From assembly GCF_015062985.1 (NCBI RefSeq), contig NZ_SUTI01000015.1, forward strand, positions 1-43,687: a stretch of DNA of 43,687 nt, given 5' to 3'. The notes below the pieces were generated by a model. It searched no databases, was not told where the DNA came from, and saw only the letters and a list, made by a program, of their open reading frames with translations. The number at the start of each line of letters is the position of its first letter. Positions within the stretch are counted from its first letter, which is position 1. This document shows, one piece after another, positions 16,254 to 24,332 of this stretch. A program made the position numbers and the translations under genes. This DNA is from Methanobrevibacter sp. Its GTDB lineage: Archaea; Methanobacteriota; Methanobacteria; Methanobacteriales; Methanobacteriaceae.

Positions 16254-17507
16254 ATGACTAATAATAGAAGTATCGCCCAGATCAATGAAAAAATTGATAA
16301 GGGCGAAGCCAATATATATACTGCAGAAGAATTCAAAAAGCTCATCAGAAAGGGGGATGCTCCAAGTTTTGATGAAGTTGATGTAGTCACCACGGGAACA
16401 TGTGGTGTAATGAGCGGAACGGCAGCCATTCTGAATTTCATAATCTCAGAACCCGGTGAATTCATAAGGGCAAATGAGGTATATCTGAATGGAGTTCCGG
16501 CATATGCAGGGCCTTGTCCAAATGAATGGCTTGGTTCAGTTGACGTAATACTTCATGGAACAGCCCATTCAATTAATGATGCCAGTTATGGCGGAGGATT
16601 CTTACTCAAGGACATACTCGAAGGCAAGGAAATTGATGTCAGGATTGAAAGTGCTGAAGGAAAAACCATAGAGAATAAGATAACCCTTAAAGACATTACA
16701 AGGGCTCAAATCATTGGTGCGAGAATGGCATTTAAAAACTATACTGCCTTCACAAATCCGAACAGTGAACAAGTCTCCTCAATATTTGCGGCAACACCTC
16801 TTGAGGGAAACCTTAGGGGACTTACATTTTCAGGATGCGGCGATTTAAATCCATTGCAGAATGATGTACCTCAAAATGTGATAAGGGAAGGAACCAAGGT
16901 CCTTTTAAATGGCGCTCAAGGATATATCCTGGGCAACGGAACCCGGTCAAGCGATGAAAAACCTAATTTAATGCTGTCCGCGGACCTGACAAAAATGGAT
17001 CCGTATTATCTGGGAGGTTTCAAAACAGGCCAGGGCGGTGAAGTTTATGATACAGTAGCTATTCCAATACCTGTTTTGACAGAGGAAATCTATAATAATC
17101 TGCTTGTAACTGATGCTATGGTAAATATTCCAGTGGCAGACATCAAGGGACGTCATTTGCCTTTAGCTGAAACAGATTACTCAAAATTATGGGCAGAATA
17201 TGATTTAAGGCCAAGATATGATGATTCAAAATGTTTAACTTGCGATAAATGTCTTGTGGAAGACATTTGTCCGACAAATGCATTTTCAAGGGGAAGATTG
17301 AACCTCACATATTGCTTTGGATGCGGAATGTGTGCCAATTACTGCCGCCATGAGGCATTCAACATGAATACCGGAAGCGTTGATTTAAACATTAATGATG
17401 ATGATGTTTCAATACCGATTATCTGCAGGCAGTCAGACAGGCTCAGAGCAAACAAGCTATCCTTAAAATTGAAGAAAATGATTGAAAACAAAGAGTTTGA
17501 ATTGTAG
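16254..17507 (+). CDS. COG1900 (HcyBio/DUF39) sulfurtransferase with C-terminal 2[4Fe-4S] ferredoxin domain
   Basis: About 417 residues from ATG 16254. A TTG at 16236 is rejected because AGAAGGT between them serves as ribosome site. Residues 1-310 are the COG1900 domain with a candidate catalytic Cys50 (TTGTCGVMSG), AGPCPNEW, and FSGCGDLNPL. Residues 325-370 are a ferredoxin domain: C327-x2-C-x2-C-x5-C (unusual x5 spacing) and C354-x2-C-x2-C-x3-C. Family enzymes make homocysteine from aspartate semialdehyde and sulfide; another COG1900 member (M. jannaschii MJ1681, from memory) converts sulfoacetaldehyde to coenzyme M. Lying 45 nt behind comA, the coenzyme M role is attractive. No CBS domains are present. 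Confidence 0.85.
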   Translation: MTNNRSIAQINEKIDKGEANIYTAEEFKKLIRKGDAPSFDEVDVVTTGTCGVMSGTAAILNFIISEPGEFIRANEVYLNGVPAYAGPCPNEWLGSVDVILHGTAHSINDASYGGGFLLKDILEGKEIDVRIESAEGKTIENKITLKDITRAQIIGARMAFKNYTAFTNPNSEQVSSIFAATPLEGNLRGLTFSGCGDLNPLQNDVPQNVIREGTKVLLNGAQGYILGNGTRSSDEKPNLMLSADLTKMDPYYLGGFKTGQGGEVYDTVAIPIPVLTEEIYNNLLVTDAMVNIPVADIKGRHLPLAETDYSKLWAEYDLRPRYDDSKCLTCDKCLVEDICPTNAFSRGRLNLTYCFGCGMCANYCRHEAFNMNTGSVDLNINDDDVSIPIICRQSDRLRANKLSLKLKKMIENKEFEL

Positions 17508-17515
17508 GTGAGTGT

Positions 17516-18109
17516 ATGCAAAAGATTACAGATTCACCAATAGATTTTGCTGAGCAAATCATTGAGGATGTTAAAAACTCAAAGGATGATGGCGTTTTGA
17601 AATGTGTCCAATGCGGAATGTGCACATCAACATGTCCTGCTGCAAGACACAGTGACTATAACCCGAGGGATATCATTGAAAGGGTTTTGGATGGTGATAC
17701 TTCAATATTGCAAGACGATTGCATTTGGAACTGCTTTTATTGCTATACTTGCCACAGCGTATGTCCTGTAGGAAACAGCGTATGCGAAGTTAACCAGATT
17801 CTAAAGCAGTTTGCAATAAAAAACAAGATCGGTTATGACAAGCTCTATGAATATCTGGGTTTTGCAGATTCTTATTTTACTGCAGCAATCGGAGCAATTC
17901 CAGAAATATTTTTTACAGACATTGACCGTGACGTTCCAGGCTGGTGGGATTTCAGGCAGCATCTTGATGAAATCAGGAACGAATTGGAACTGGACCCTCC
18001 ATTAATGCCTTCAGAGGAAGTCATAGATGAAGTAAGCAAGATATTGACAGTTACAGGATTCAAGGATAAAATCGAAAAGATAAGGCAAACCCAGGAGGGA
18101 AAAGAATGA
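17516..18109 (+). CDS. hdrC: Heterodisulfide reductase subunit C (HdrC-like)
   Basis: HdrC carries two [4Fe-4S] clusters that pass electrons from HdrA to HdrB. In 197 residues the motifs are C30-x2-C33-x2-C36-x3-C40-P and C73-x2-C76-x2-C79-x3-C83-P, followed by a helical C-terminal tail (residues 95-197). TAGGTGAG at 17505-17512 overlaps the stop of the COG1900 gene and serves as its ribosome site, so the two are closely linked. Its stop overlaps the hdrB start by ATGA. In size and motifs it is a normal HdrC. Confidence 0.92.
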   Translation: MQKITDSPIDFAEQIIEDVKNSKDDGVLKCVQCGMCTSTCPAARHSDYNPRDIIERVLDGDTSILQDDCIWNCFYCYTCHSVCPVGNSVCEVNQILKQFAIKNKIGYDKLYEYLGFADSYFTAAIGAIPEIFFTDIDRDVPGWWDFRQHLDEIRNELELDPPLMPSEEVIDEVSKILTVTGFKDKIEKIRQTQEGKE

Positions 18110-19047
18110 AAAATGTTCCTGATAAGGATATACTTTTATTTAGAAGTTGTCTTGTAAGCGTAGAGTATCCTGGAGTTGAAGCTTCAACAAAATATGTTTT
18201 TGACAAATTGGGAATTGATTATGCAATTTCAGAAAAACAAACATGCTGCACAGGATTAGGCCATTATTCAGATGTTTTCGACCAGATTGACACAACAGCT
18301 ATTGGTGCCCGCAATTTCAAAATTGCACGTGATATGGGTCGTCCAAATATGGTCATGATGTGTGCGACATGTTATGCAATCAATAAGAAGTCAGTGAAGC
18401 TACTGAACAAAAAAGATAATTTGAGAAATCACATTAACCAATTATTCGATGATAATGATTTGGGCCATCTCAAATACGAAAAGGATGACCTTAAACCAAC
18501 AGAAAACATTTTCCATGTCGTAGACATATTATACGGAAAGAAAGATGAAATCAAAAATCATATCAAGTATGATTTAAGCGATTATACGATAGCCACTCAC
18601 CATGGCTGCCATTACTGTAAAGTGCACTATGAAGACACTATCGGCGGAGTGAGGGATCCGAATATCATGGATGAACTCATCGAGGAATGCGGATGCAAAA
18701 CAATTGGATGGTATGACCACAAACGCGCTACATGCGGAACAGGTTTTAGACAGAGATATTCCAATCCTGAACTGTCCTTTACAGCAACCGCCGATAAGAT
18801 GAATGCGATTGCAGATGAGGATGTTGATATTCTGGTTCATTTATGTCCGAATTGCCATATTCAGTTTGACAGGTATCAGCATTTGATTGGTGAACGTGAA
18901 GGCAGAAAATTCAGAGCAATACACCTGAACATTGCACAGTTTATTGCAATGGCCATGGGAGGGGACTTCGATAAGGTCATTGGTGTTAAAGCTCACACAG
19001 TACCGATTGATTCTGTTATTAAGGAGCTAAAGGAGGTTGAACAATGA
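18106..19047 (+). CDS. hdrB: Heterodisulfide reductase subunit B (HdrB-like) with altered second CCG motif
   Basis: HdrB holds the catalytic non-cubane [4Fe-4S] clusters that split CoM-S-S-CoB. In 313 residues the N-terminal CCG motif is complete: C15, C47-C48, C86-x2-C89. The C-terminal motif has C168 (HHGCHY), then T209-C210 instead of a Cys-Cys pair (RATCGTGFRQ), then C247-x2-C250. Thr209 replaces a cluster ligand that is Cys in canonical HdrB. It overlaps both neighbours by ATGA, so hdrCBA is translationally coupled. The family call is firm; activity on CoM-S-S-CoB is not certain. Confidence 0.9.
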   Translation: MKNVPDKDILLFRSCLVSVEYPGVEASTKYVFDKLGIDYAISEKQTCCTGLGHYSDVFDQIDTTAIGARNFKIARDMGRPNMVMMCATCYAINKKSVKLLNKKDNLRNHINQLFDDNDLGHLKYEKDDLKPTENIFHVVDILYGKKDEIKNHIKYDLSDYTIATHHGCHYCKVHYEDTIGGVRDPNIMDELIEECGCKTIGWYDHKRATCGTGFRQRYSNPELSFTATADKMNAIADEDVDILVHLCPNCHIQFDRYQHLIGEREGRKFRAIHLNIAQFIAMAMGGDFDKVIGVKAHTVPIDSVIKELKEVEQ

Positions 19048-21350
19048 GAGAGGATTTGAAAGTTGGCGTTTTTTTATGCGAATGCGGTGGAAACATTGCA
19101 GATGTAGTTGATTTGGATGAGGTAAAATCTTCACTTGATGTGGAGTTTATAGGACAGTTCGAAAACTTATGTTCCCTAAATGGCCGTAAGTTAATCAGAG
19201 ATGCTGTATTTGACCATGATTTGGATAGGGTTGTCGTTGCGGCATGCTCTCCAATAAGCCATGAAAAAACATTCCAAGACTATGTAAAACCTCTCAATCC
19301 GTATCTGATGGACATGGCAAACATCAGGGAACAATGTTCCTGGGTACATTCGGACAAGGAAAAAGCCACACACAAGGCAATCACTCTCATTAATGCATCA
19401 ATTGAAAAGGTAAAGCAATCTGATGCAGTAGACCCTATATATTGCCAGACTCCAGATGAAGTTGCTGTCATTGGAGGTGGAATAGCAGGAATGAATGCTG
19501 CATTATCCCTTGCAAAGCAGGGAATAAAAGTGACCCTTATAGAGCAGTCCCCTTCAATTGGTGGGCACATGGCAAAGATAGGTAAGGTTTTCTCGCCTGT
19601 TAAAATTGCCGAAGAATGTGGAATGTGTCTTTTAAACCCAATTTTAAATGAACTGGTCTGGAATGAAAATATTGAAGTTATAACCAATGCCAGAGTGATT
19701 GAAGCGGAAAGAAGGGCAGGAACATATAATTTAATTGTTGAAAAATCTCCAAGATATGTTGATACTGAAAAATGCATTGCATGCGGAAAGTGTGCTGAAG
19801 CATGTGAAGTTGAGGTTCCGAATGACTGGAACGATAATCTATCCATGCGCAAGGCAATTTACAGGCCGTTCGGACAGTCATATCCTGAAGCTTACGTAAT
19901 TGATATGGATAACTGTGATAAGTGCAGCAATTGTGTCAAGGCATGCAGCATGAAGGCAATTAAGCTTAGAGGAAAAAGTGAAAAGATTCTTCTGCAGGTA
20001 GGTTCAATCATTGTTGCAACAGGCCATAAGCTGTTTGACATGGAAAAAAGACCCGAATACGGATACACACGCTACGATGATGTGATAACACAGTCAGAAC
20101 TGGGTCGTATTACAGGTGTAAACGGACCAACAAAAGGAAAGCTTCTCAAAGCTAATGGAGAAGTTCCTAAGCGTGTTGTGATGATACAGTGCGTAGGTTC
20201 AAGGGATGAAAAGCCGGATGGACATAGATACTGCTCAAAAATATGCTGTACTGTTGCACTTAAAAATGCAAACATTATCAAGCACAAATATCCTGAAACT
20301 GATGTCCTAATATGTTATACAGATGTCAGAACTCCAGGAATGTTTGAAAAATACTATAAGCACACCCAGGAAAACGAGGTTCGTTTCTTAAGGGGCCGTC
20401 CAGGTGAAGTGGTTAAAAAAGGAGATAATTTCATTGTCAGAACAGAAGACACTCTTAAAGGGGAATTTGTTGAAATCGAAGCTGATATGGTTGTTCTTTC
20501 AACTGCAATGGAACCTTCTGAAGGTACAAAGGAGATTGCAGAAATCCTGAATGTTGGAACAACCGAAGATGGTTTCATCAAGGAATCACATCCTAAAATC
20601 AAGCCTGTAGCTACTGATGTTCAAGGAATTTTCGTTTGCGGAACAGCGCAGGATCCAAAGGACATCACTGATTCAATCATGCAGGCAACAGCAGCTGCCG
20701 CCAAAGTAAGCGAATACAATCATGGTGGTGTTGAAATCGAACCGTTCATTGCAGAAATTGACAACGAAAGATGCATACTTTGCGGCGAATGCATATCCAG
20801 ATGCAAATACAAGTCAATGAGCATAATTAAAGATGAAATCTATATAGATCCGATGAGCTGTACAGGATGCGGAAAATGCCTTGTGGGATGTAATCAAAGA
20901 GCCATTACCGTCAATGGTAACATTGATGAAAAGATCATGTCAACAATCAAAGGAGTACTTTCTAAAAAAGAGGAAGGCCAACGCATGATTCTGGTATTCC
21001 TGGATAATATCGGATACACTGCCGCCGACAATATTGGAGTTAACAGATTGTCATATCCGGAATCAATACACATCATCAAGGTCATCTCTGTAAATAGGGT
21101 TCGTCCAAGACACATAAGATATGCCCTGGATAACGGCGCTGATGGAGTATTCATTGGTGAATTCCCTGGTGATTTGATGTATGATGAAGTGGAACGCAAA
21201 ATCCAAAGGGTAAAGGATAGAATCTTTGAGTTGGGTGAAGATCCGGAAAGGGTAACATTTTCAAAAGTTTATATTCCATACTTCTCAGGGCTTGCCCGTA
21301 AATTCATAGAATTTGATAAGAAGATTGCCCAGTTGGATGATGCTAAATAA
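19044..21350 (+). CDS. hdrA: HdrA-like flavin subunit fused to a cysteine-free MvhD-like C-terminal domain
   Basis: 768 residues against about 650-660 for stand-alone HdrA. Order: N-terminal domain with C12-x-C14 (LCECGGNI), C43 and C68; FAD domain with GGGIAGMNAA at 144-153; an inserted ferredoxin domain (C244-x2-C247-x2-C250-x3-C254 and C291-x2-C294-x2-C297-x3-C301); second FAD/NAD part to about 560; C-terminal ferredoxin (C577-x2-C580-x2-C583-x3-C587 and C606-x2-C609-x2-C612-x3-C616); then residues 647-768 resembling MvhD (GADGVFIGEFPGD) but with no Cys. HdrA bifurcates electrons between ferredoxin and heterodisulfide. The MvhD fusion recalls HdrA2 of Methanosarcina. Confidence 0.9.
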   Translation: MREDLKVGVFLCECGGNIADVVDLDEVKSSLDVEFIGQFENLCSLNGRKLIRDAVFDHDLDRVVVAACSPISHEKTFQDYVKPLNPYLMDMANIREQCSWVHSDKEKATHKAITLINASIEKVKQSDAVDPIYCQTPDEVAVIGGGIAGMNAALSLAKQGIKVTLIEQSPSIGGHMAKIGKVFSPVKIAEECGMCLLNPILNELVWNENIEVITNARVIEAERRAGTYNLIVEKSPRYVDTEKCIACGKCAEACEVEVPNDWNDNLSMRKAIYRPFGQSYPEAYVIDMDNCDKCSNCVKACSMKAIKLRGKSEKILLQVGSIIVATGHKLFDMEKRPEYGYTRYDDVITQSELGRITGVNGPTKGKLLKANGEVPKRVVMIQCVGSRDEKPDGHRYCSKICCTVALKNANIIKHKYPETDVLICYTDVRTPGMFEKYYKHTQENEVRFLRGRPGEVVKKGDNFIVRTEDTLKGEFVEIEADMVVLSTAMEPSEGTKEIAEILNVGTTEDGFIKESHPKIKPVATDVQGIFVCGTAQDPKDITDSIMQATAAAAKVSEYNHGGVEIEPFIAEIDNERCILCGECISRCKYKSMSIIKDEIYIDPMSCTGCGKCLVGCNQRAITVNGNIDEKIMSTIKGVLSKKEEGQRMILVFLDNIGYTAADNIGVNRLSYPESIHIIKVISVNRVRPRHIRYALDNGADGVFIGEFPGDLMYDEVERKIQRVKDRIFELGEDPERVTFSKVYIPYFSGLARKFIEFDKKIAQLDDAK

Positions 21351-21636
21351 GATTGCTTGATATTAACTTTGATGAAGGCATAACCATGTCTTCAAATATT
21401 ATTTTTTTTAATCAATGATATGATTCATGTTTGATTAACTTTACCCATGTTTAAAATGACTGCTTGCTAGAAACTTTAATTTTTATAGGTGCTACTTTCC
21501 AATATCTGAAATGTTTGTTAGATAATCTGATTTTTAAAAGGAGTGGTCTATATAGCAATACGCTTTTTCAGTTAATATTTAAAAAAATAAGAAAATATGG
21601 AAAGGGATGAATTTTTTTTAAATTTCAAATATGTGG

Positions 21637-21897
21637 CTACAGTTTTTTGATTATCTCCAATCCCAAATCTGTACATTTGTATAATCTGCCTTTTCTCACT
21701 TCTTCATTTAAGCAGATTACCAAATCCTTTTCTTTTAAATCGGAAAGGGCAGCTGAAACTTGACTTGTCTTAACGTTTATTTCTCTTGCAATTTCAGAAG
21801 GCATTTTTATTTCATTGCCAATTGCCCTTAATGTTTCGGTTCTATATGGGGAAATCTTAATGTAGCCAAGTAATCTGTAAGTTTCATTTTCATCCAT
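21637..21897 (-). CDS. Winged-helix transcription regulator (MarR/ArsR-like)
   Basis: 86 residues forming one winged helix: YRLLGYIKISPYRTETLRAI, then MPSEIAREINVKTSQVSAALSDLKEKDLV (helix-turn-helix), then the wing VRKGRLYKCTDLGLEIIKKL. No sensor domain is present beyond two Cys. It lies 114 nt downstream of comE on the same strand and faces hdrA, with its own TATA box, in the middle of a coenzyme M/Hdr cluster. A role in controlling those genes is plausible but unproven. Confidence 0.8.
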   Translation of the reverse strand: MDENETYRLLGYIKISPYRTETLRAIGNEIKMPSEIAREINVKTSQVSAALSDLKEKDLVICLNEEVRKGRLYKCTDLGLEIIKKL

Positions 21898-21927
21898 ATT
21901 AATAATTGTCTAATTTGAATAACAAAT

Positions 21928-21937
21928 CTTTATATAT
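21928..21937 (-). promoter_or_regulatory. TATA box of the winged-helix regulator gene
   Basis: ATATATAAAG on the minus strand lies 31-40 nt before the start codon, a normal position for an archaeal TATA box with a short leader. Confidence 0.5.
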
Positions 21938-22011
21938 CATTTACATTTTTTTGCATGTTTTTAATAATAATTTATTACTATTTTAAAAGACATTCATTTA
22001 TTAGGAAAGAT

Positions 22012-22548
22012 TCAGAGGATATTCATAAATCTGTTTTTGATTGAAACAGGATCCAAGTCGATTATAGGAGCCTTTGAATTTCCAGGTTCTGTAGTGTATA
22101 CGATAAAGCTAGTGTCGTCACTTTTAATAAAATCCTTTAAATTTATATCCTTGAAGTTATAGCTGTTTACAAAACCCACACCTTTTGCAACAGAAACCAA
22201 ATCCAGGACCTGAGCATAGGTATCCTGATTTCCGGTTGAACCATATGCGCCATTATCTATTACAATCCAAGTTAGGTTGTGGGGATTATTTGCAAAAACT
22301 GTTACAAGTGAACCCATGTTCATTAACAGTGAACCGTCACCGTCAATGACGACAATGTCCTTATCCGGTCTGGCCAGCGCCAATCCGAGTCCGATTGATG
22401 AGGCAAGACCCATTGATCCAATCATGTAGAAGTTTTCATCCCTGTCTTCAATATCATAGAGTTCTCTTGATGGAAATCCAATATTGCAGACTACCAATTC
22501 ATCATCAATGCATTTCATTATGTCTTCAATAGCTTCTCTTCTTGCCAT
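22012..22548 (-). CDS. comE: Sulfopyruvate decarboxylase beta subunit ComE
   Basis: ComE with ComD decarboxylates sulfopyruvate to sulfoacetaldehyde in coenzyme M synthesis. This 178-residue subunit is the TPP-pyrophosphate-binding half, with MIGSMGLASSIGLGLALARPDK and the TPP motif GDGSLLMNMGSL followed by IDNGAYGSTG. GGTGAT lies 3 nt before the ATG. It starts 4 nt after the comD stop, so the two subunits are co-translated. Confidence 0.93.
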   Translation of the reverse strand: MARREAIEDIMKCIDDELVVCNIGFPSRELYDIEDRDENFYMIGSMGLASSIGLGLALARPDKDIVVIDGDGSLLMNMGSLVTVFANNPHNLTWIVIDNGAYGSTGNQDTYAQVLDLVSVAKGVGFVNSYNFKDINLKDFIKSDDTSFIVYTTEPGNSKAPIIDLDPVSIKNRFMNIL

Positions 22549-22552
22549 GTTA

Positions 22553-23044
22553 TCACCAGTATTTAATTTCCAGAAGTAAGCTCACAGGCTTTCCCTCTTC
22601 AACGGACAAATCCCATGCTTCCTTCAAATCCTCATATGCCCCTTCAGGATTTCCAGGTTTGAAAAATTTGAAATCCATAGCTTCAAGTATCCTAGGTGTT
22701 GACTGGCCCATCGGCACCTGTCCACATATGTTTTCACCTTCAGTTCCCCTATGGCTCATAATCATAAGTAAAGGCATTTCATAAAGTTCAGTCAATGATT
22801 TCAATGCATTAACAGAGTTTCCAAGCCCTGAATTCTGCATTAGGATGGCAGGCTTTTTACCTCCAAGATAAGCTCCCGCACAGATTCCAATTCCCTCTTC
22901 TTCACGTGTTACTGGAACATGGATGATTTCTTCATCTTCATTTATCATATCTAATAATTTTGATAAGTTGACGCATGGAACACTTACGATAAAGTCTATT
23001 CCAGCATCCTTAAGCCCATCAAAAATAGCTTCACTACTATCCAT
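22553..23044 (-). CDS. comD: Sulfopyruvate decarboxylase alpha subunit ComD
   Basis: The pyrimidine-binding half of the split TPP-dependent sulfopyruvate decarboxylase. 163 residues: DFIVSVPCVNLSKLL, the catalytic Glu region VPVTREEEGIGICAGAYLGGKKPAILMQNSGLGNSVNAL, and HRGTEGENICGQVPMG. GTGAT sits 3 nt before the ATG. The comD-comE pair runs on the strand opposite to comA-hdrA, 660 bp from hdrA; ComB and ComC, which act between ComA and ComDE, are not in the window. Confidence 0.93.
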   Translation of the reverse strand: MDSSEAIFDGLKDAGIDFIVSVPCVNLSKLLDMINEDEEIIHVPVTREEEGIGICAGAYLGGKKPAILMQNSGLGNSVNALKSLTELYEMPLLMIMSHRGTEGENICGQVPMGQSTPRILEAMDFKFFKPGNPEGAYEDLKEAWDLSVEEGKPVSLLLEIKYW

Positions 23045-23199
23045 ATTATCACATCTTGATTAATAATTATTTTATTTATCTTATTTATTATAAAAATATA
23101 TTTAAATCCATCTAATTCAATTTTATTAATGTACCTTTTGCATACATTAATTTAAATTAATAGTAACCTTTTTATTTAACTTAAAAATAATATAAAATC

Positions 23200-24318
23200 A
23201 TGTTTGACAAACTACCTATCTCTTCTAAAACAGAAAGGATTTTAACCAAATCCTTGGATGAACCAATAACTGTTGAAGAAGCAAATCATTTGATGAATAT
23301 TAAAGGGGCTGATTTGTACCCTTTACTGGCAACTGCTGATTTTCTAAGACAAAAAATCGTTGGCGACAATGTAACATTCATTAATAACTGCAATATTAAT
23401 TTTACCAATATCTGTACAGTCAGATGTGGTTTCTGTGCATTTGGAAAGGATGCAGACGACCCTGAAGCTTATCTTTTAAACGATGAGCAAATTATGGAAA
23501 AGGCCAGGGGAGCTGTTGAAAACGGCGCCCGTGAATTCACATTGATGGGTGGAGTTCTTAAGGATGCAGACATTGATTATTATGTGCATCTGCTTACTTT
23601 ATTGAAAGACAGTTATCCTGATGTTGCAATACATGGATTTTCACCGACAATGGTTCGTGATGCATGTTTGGTATCAGGAATAGACATTGCAGAAGGTTTT
23701 GAAATGCTTAAAAATGCAGGTCTTGACACATTGCCTGGAACAGCCGCAGAAATTTTGACCGACAGGACAAGGGAGATAATCTGTCCTCAAAAGGTAAGCG
23801 TGGCTGAATGGATTGACATTGTCAAGACTGCTCAGGAAGTTGGAATTCCAGGTTCAGCAACAATCATGTATGGGCATGTGGAAACTTTAGAGGAAAGGGT
23901 AGAACATATAGACATTATTAGAAAAATCCAGGAGGACACTAATGGATTTACAGAATTCATTCCAATGACATTCATGCACGAATACTCTCCAATCTTTTTG
24001 GAAGGCCAAAGCGATTTGGGAGCTACAGGAACCCAGGATTTAAAATTATATGCAGTTTCAAGACTAATGCTCAGGGATTTAATTCCAAACATCCAGGTAT
24101 CATGGGTGAAAATGGGTTTCAGATTTGCTCAAGTATCACTTACTGCCGGAGCTAATGATTTGGGAGGAACATTGGGTGGAGATGAATTGTCCGAAGCTTC
24201 AGGAGCACCTGATGGTGTTGATGCATCAATTTCTACATTAAGTAGAATGATTAAAGATTTGGGCAGAAATCCTATTGAGAGAAATTCCACATACTCTGAA
24301 TTTTATCCGATTGAGTAG
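23200..24318 (+). CDS. cofH: CofH subunit of 7,8-didemethyl-8-hydroxy-5-deazariboflavin (F0) synthase
   Basis: A radical SAM enzyme that joins L-tyrosine to 5-amino-6-ribitylaminouracil, the step before CofG in F420 synthesis. 372 residues with the cluster motif C72-x3-C76-x2-C79 (ICTVRCGFCAF), GAREFTLMGGVLKD, HGFSPTMV, GLDTLPGTAAEILTD (CofH-type) and GANDLGGTLGGDE. Full length. No Shine-Dalgarno is obvious before the ATG, so it may be leaderless. F420 links it to FprA in this window. Confidence 0.95.
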   Translation: MFDKLPISSKTERILTKSLDEPITVEEANHLMNIKGADLYPLLATADFLRQKIVGDNVTFINNCNINFTNICTVRCGFCAFGKDADDPEAYLLNDEQIMEKARGAVENGAREFTLMGGVLKDADIDYYVHLLTLLKDSYPDVAIHGFSPTMVRDACLVSGIDIAEGFEMLKNAGLDTLPGTAAEILTDRTREIICPQKVSVAEWIDIVKTAQEVGIPGSATIMYGHVETLEERVEHIDIIRKIQEDTNGFTEFIPMTFMHEYSPIFLEGQSDLGATGTQDLKLYAVSRLMLRDLIPNIQVSWVKMGFRFAQVSLTAGANDLGGTLGGDELSEASGAPDGVDASISTLSRMIKDLGRNPIERNSTYSEFYPIE

Positions 24319-24332
24319 GTTATGGGTGCGTT

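Noticed and set aside
17516..21350. Reading this hdrCBA as simply the main methanogenic heterodisulfide reductase
   Set aside because: It cannot be excluded, but the MvhD-like Cys-free tail, the HdrB Thr209 and the com context argue against a plain assignment; other hdr copies outside the window would decide.
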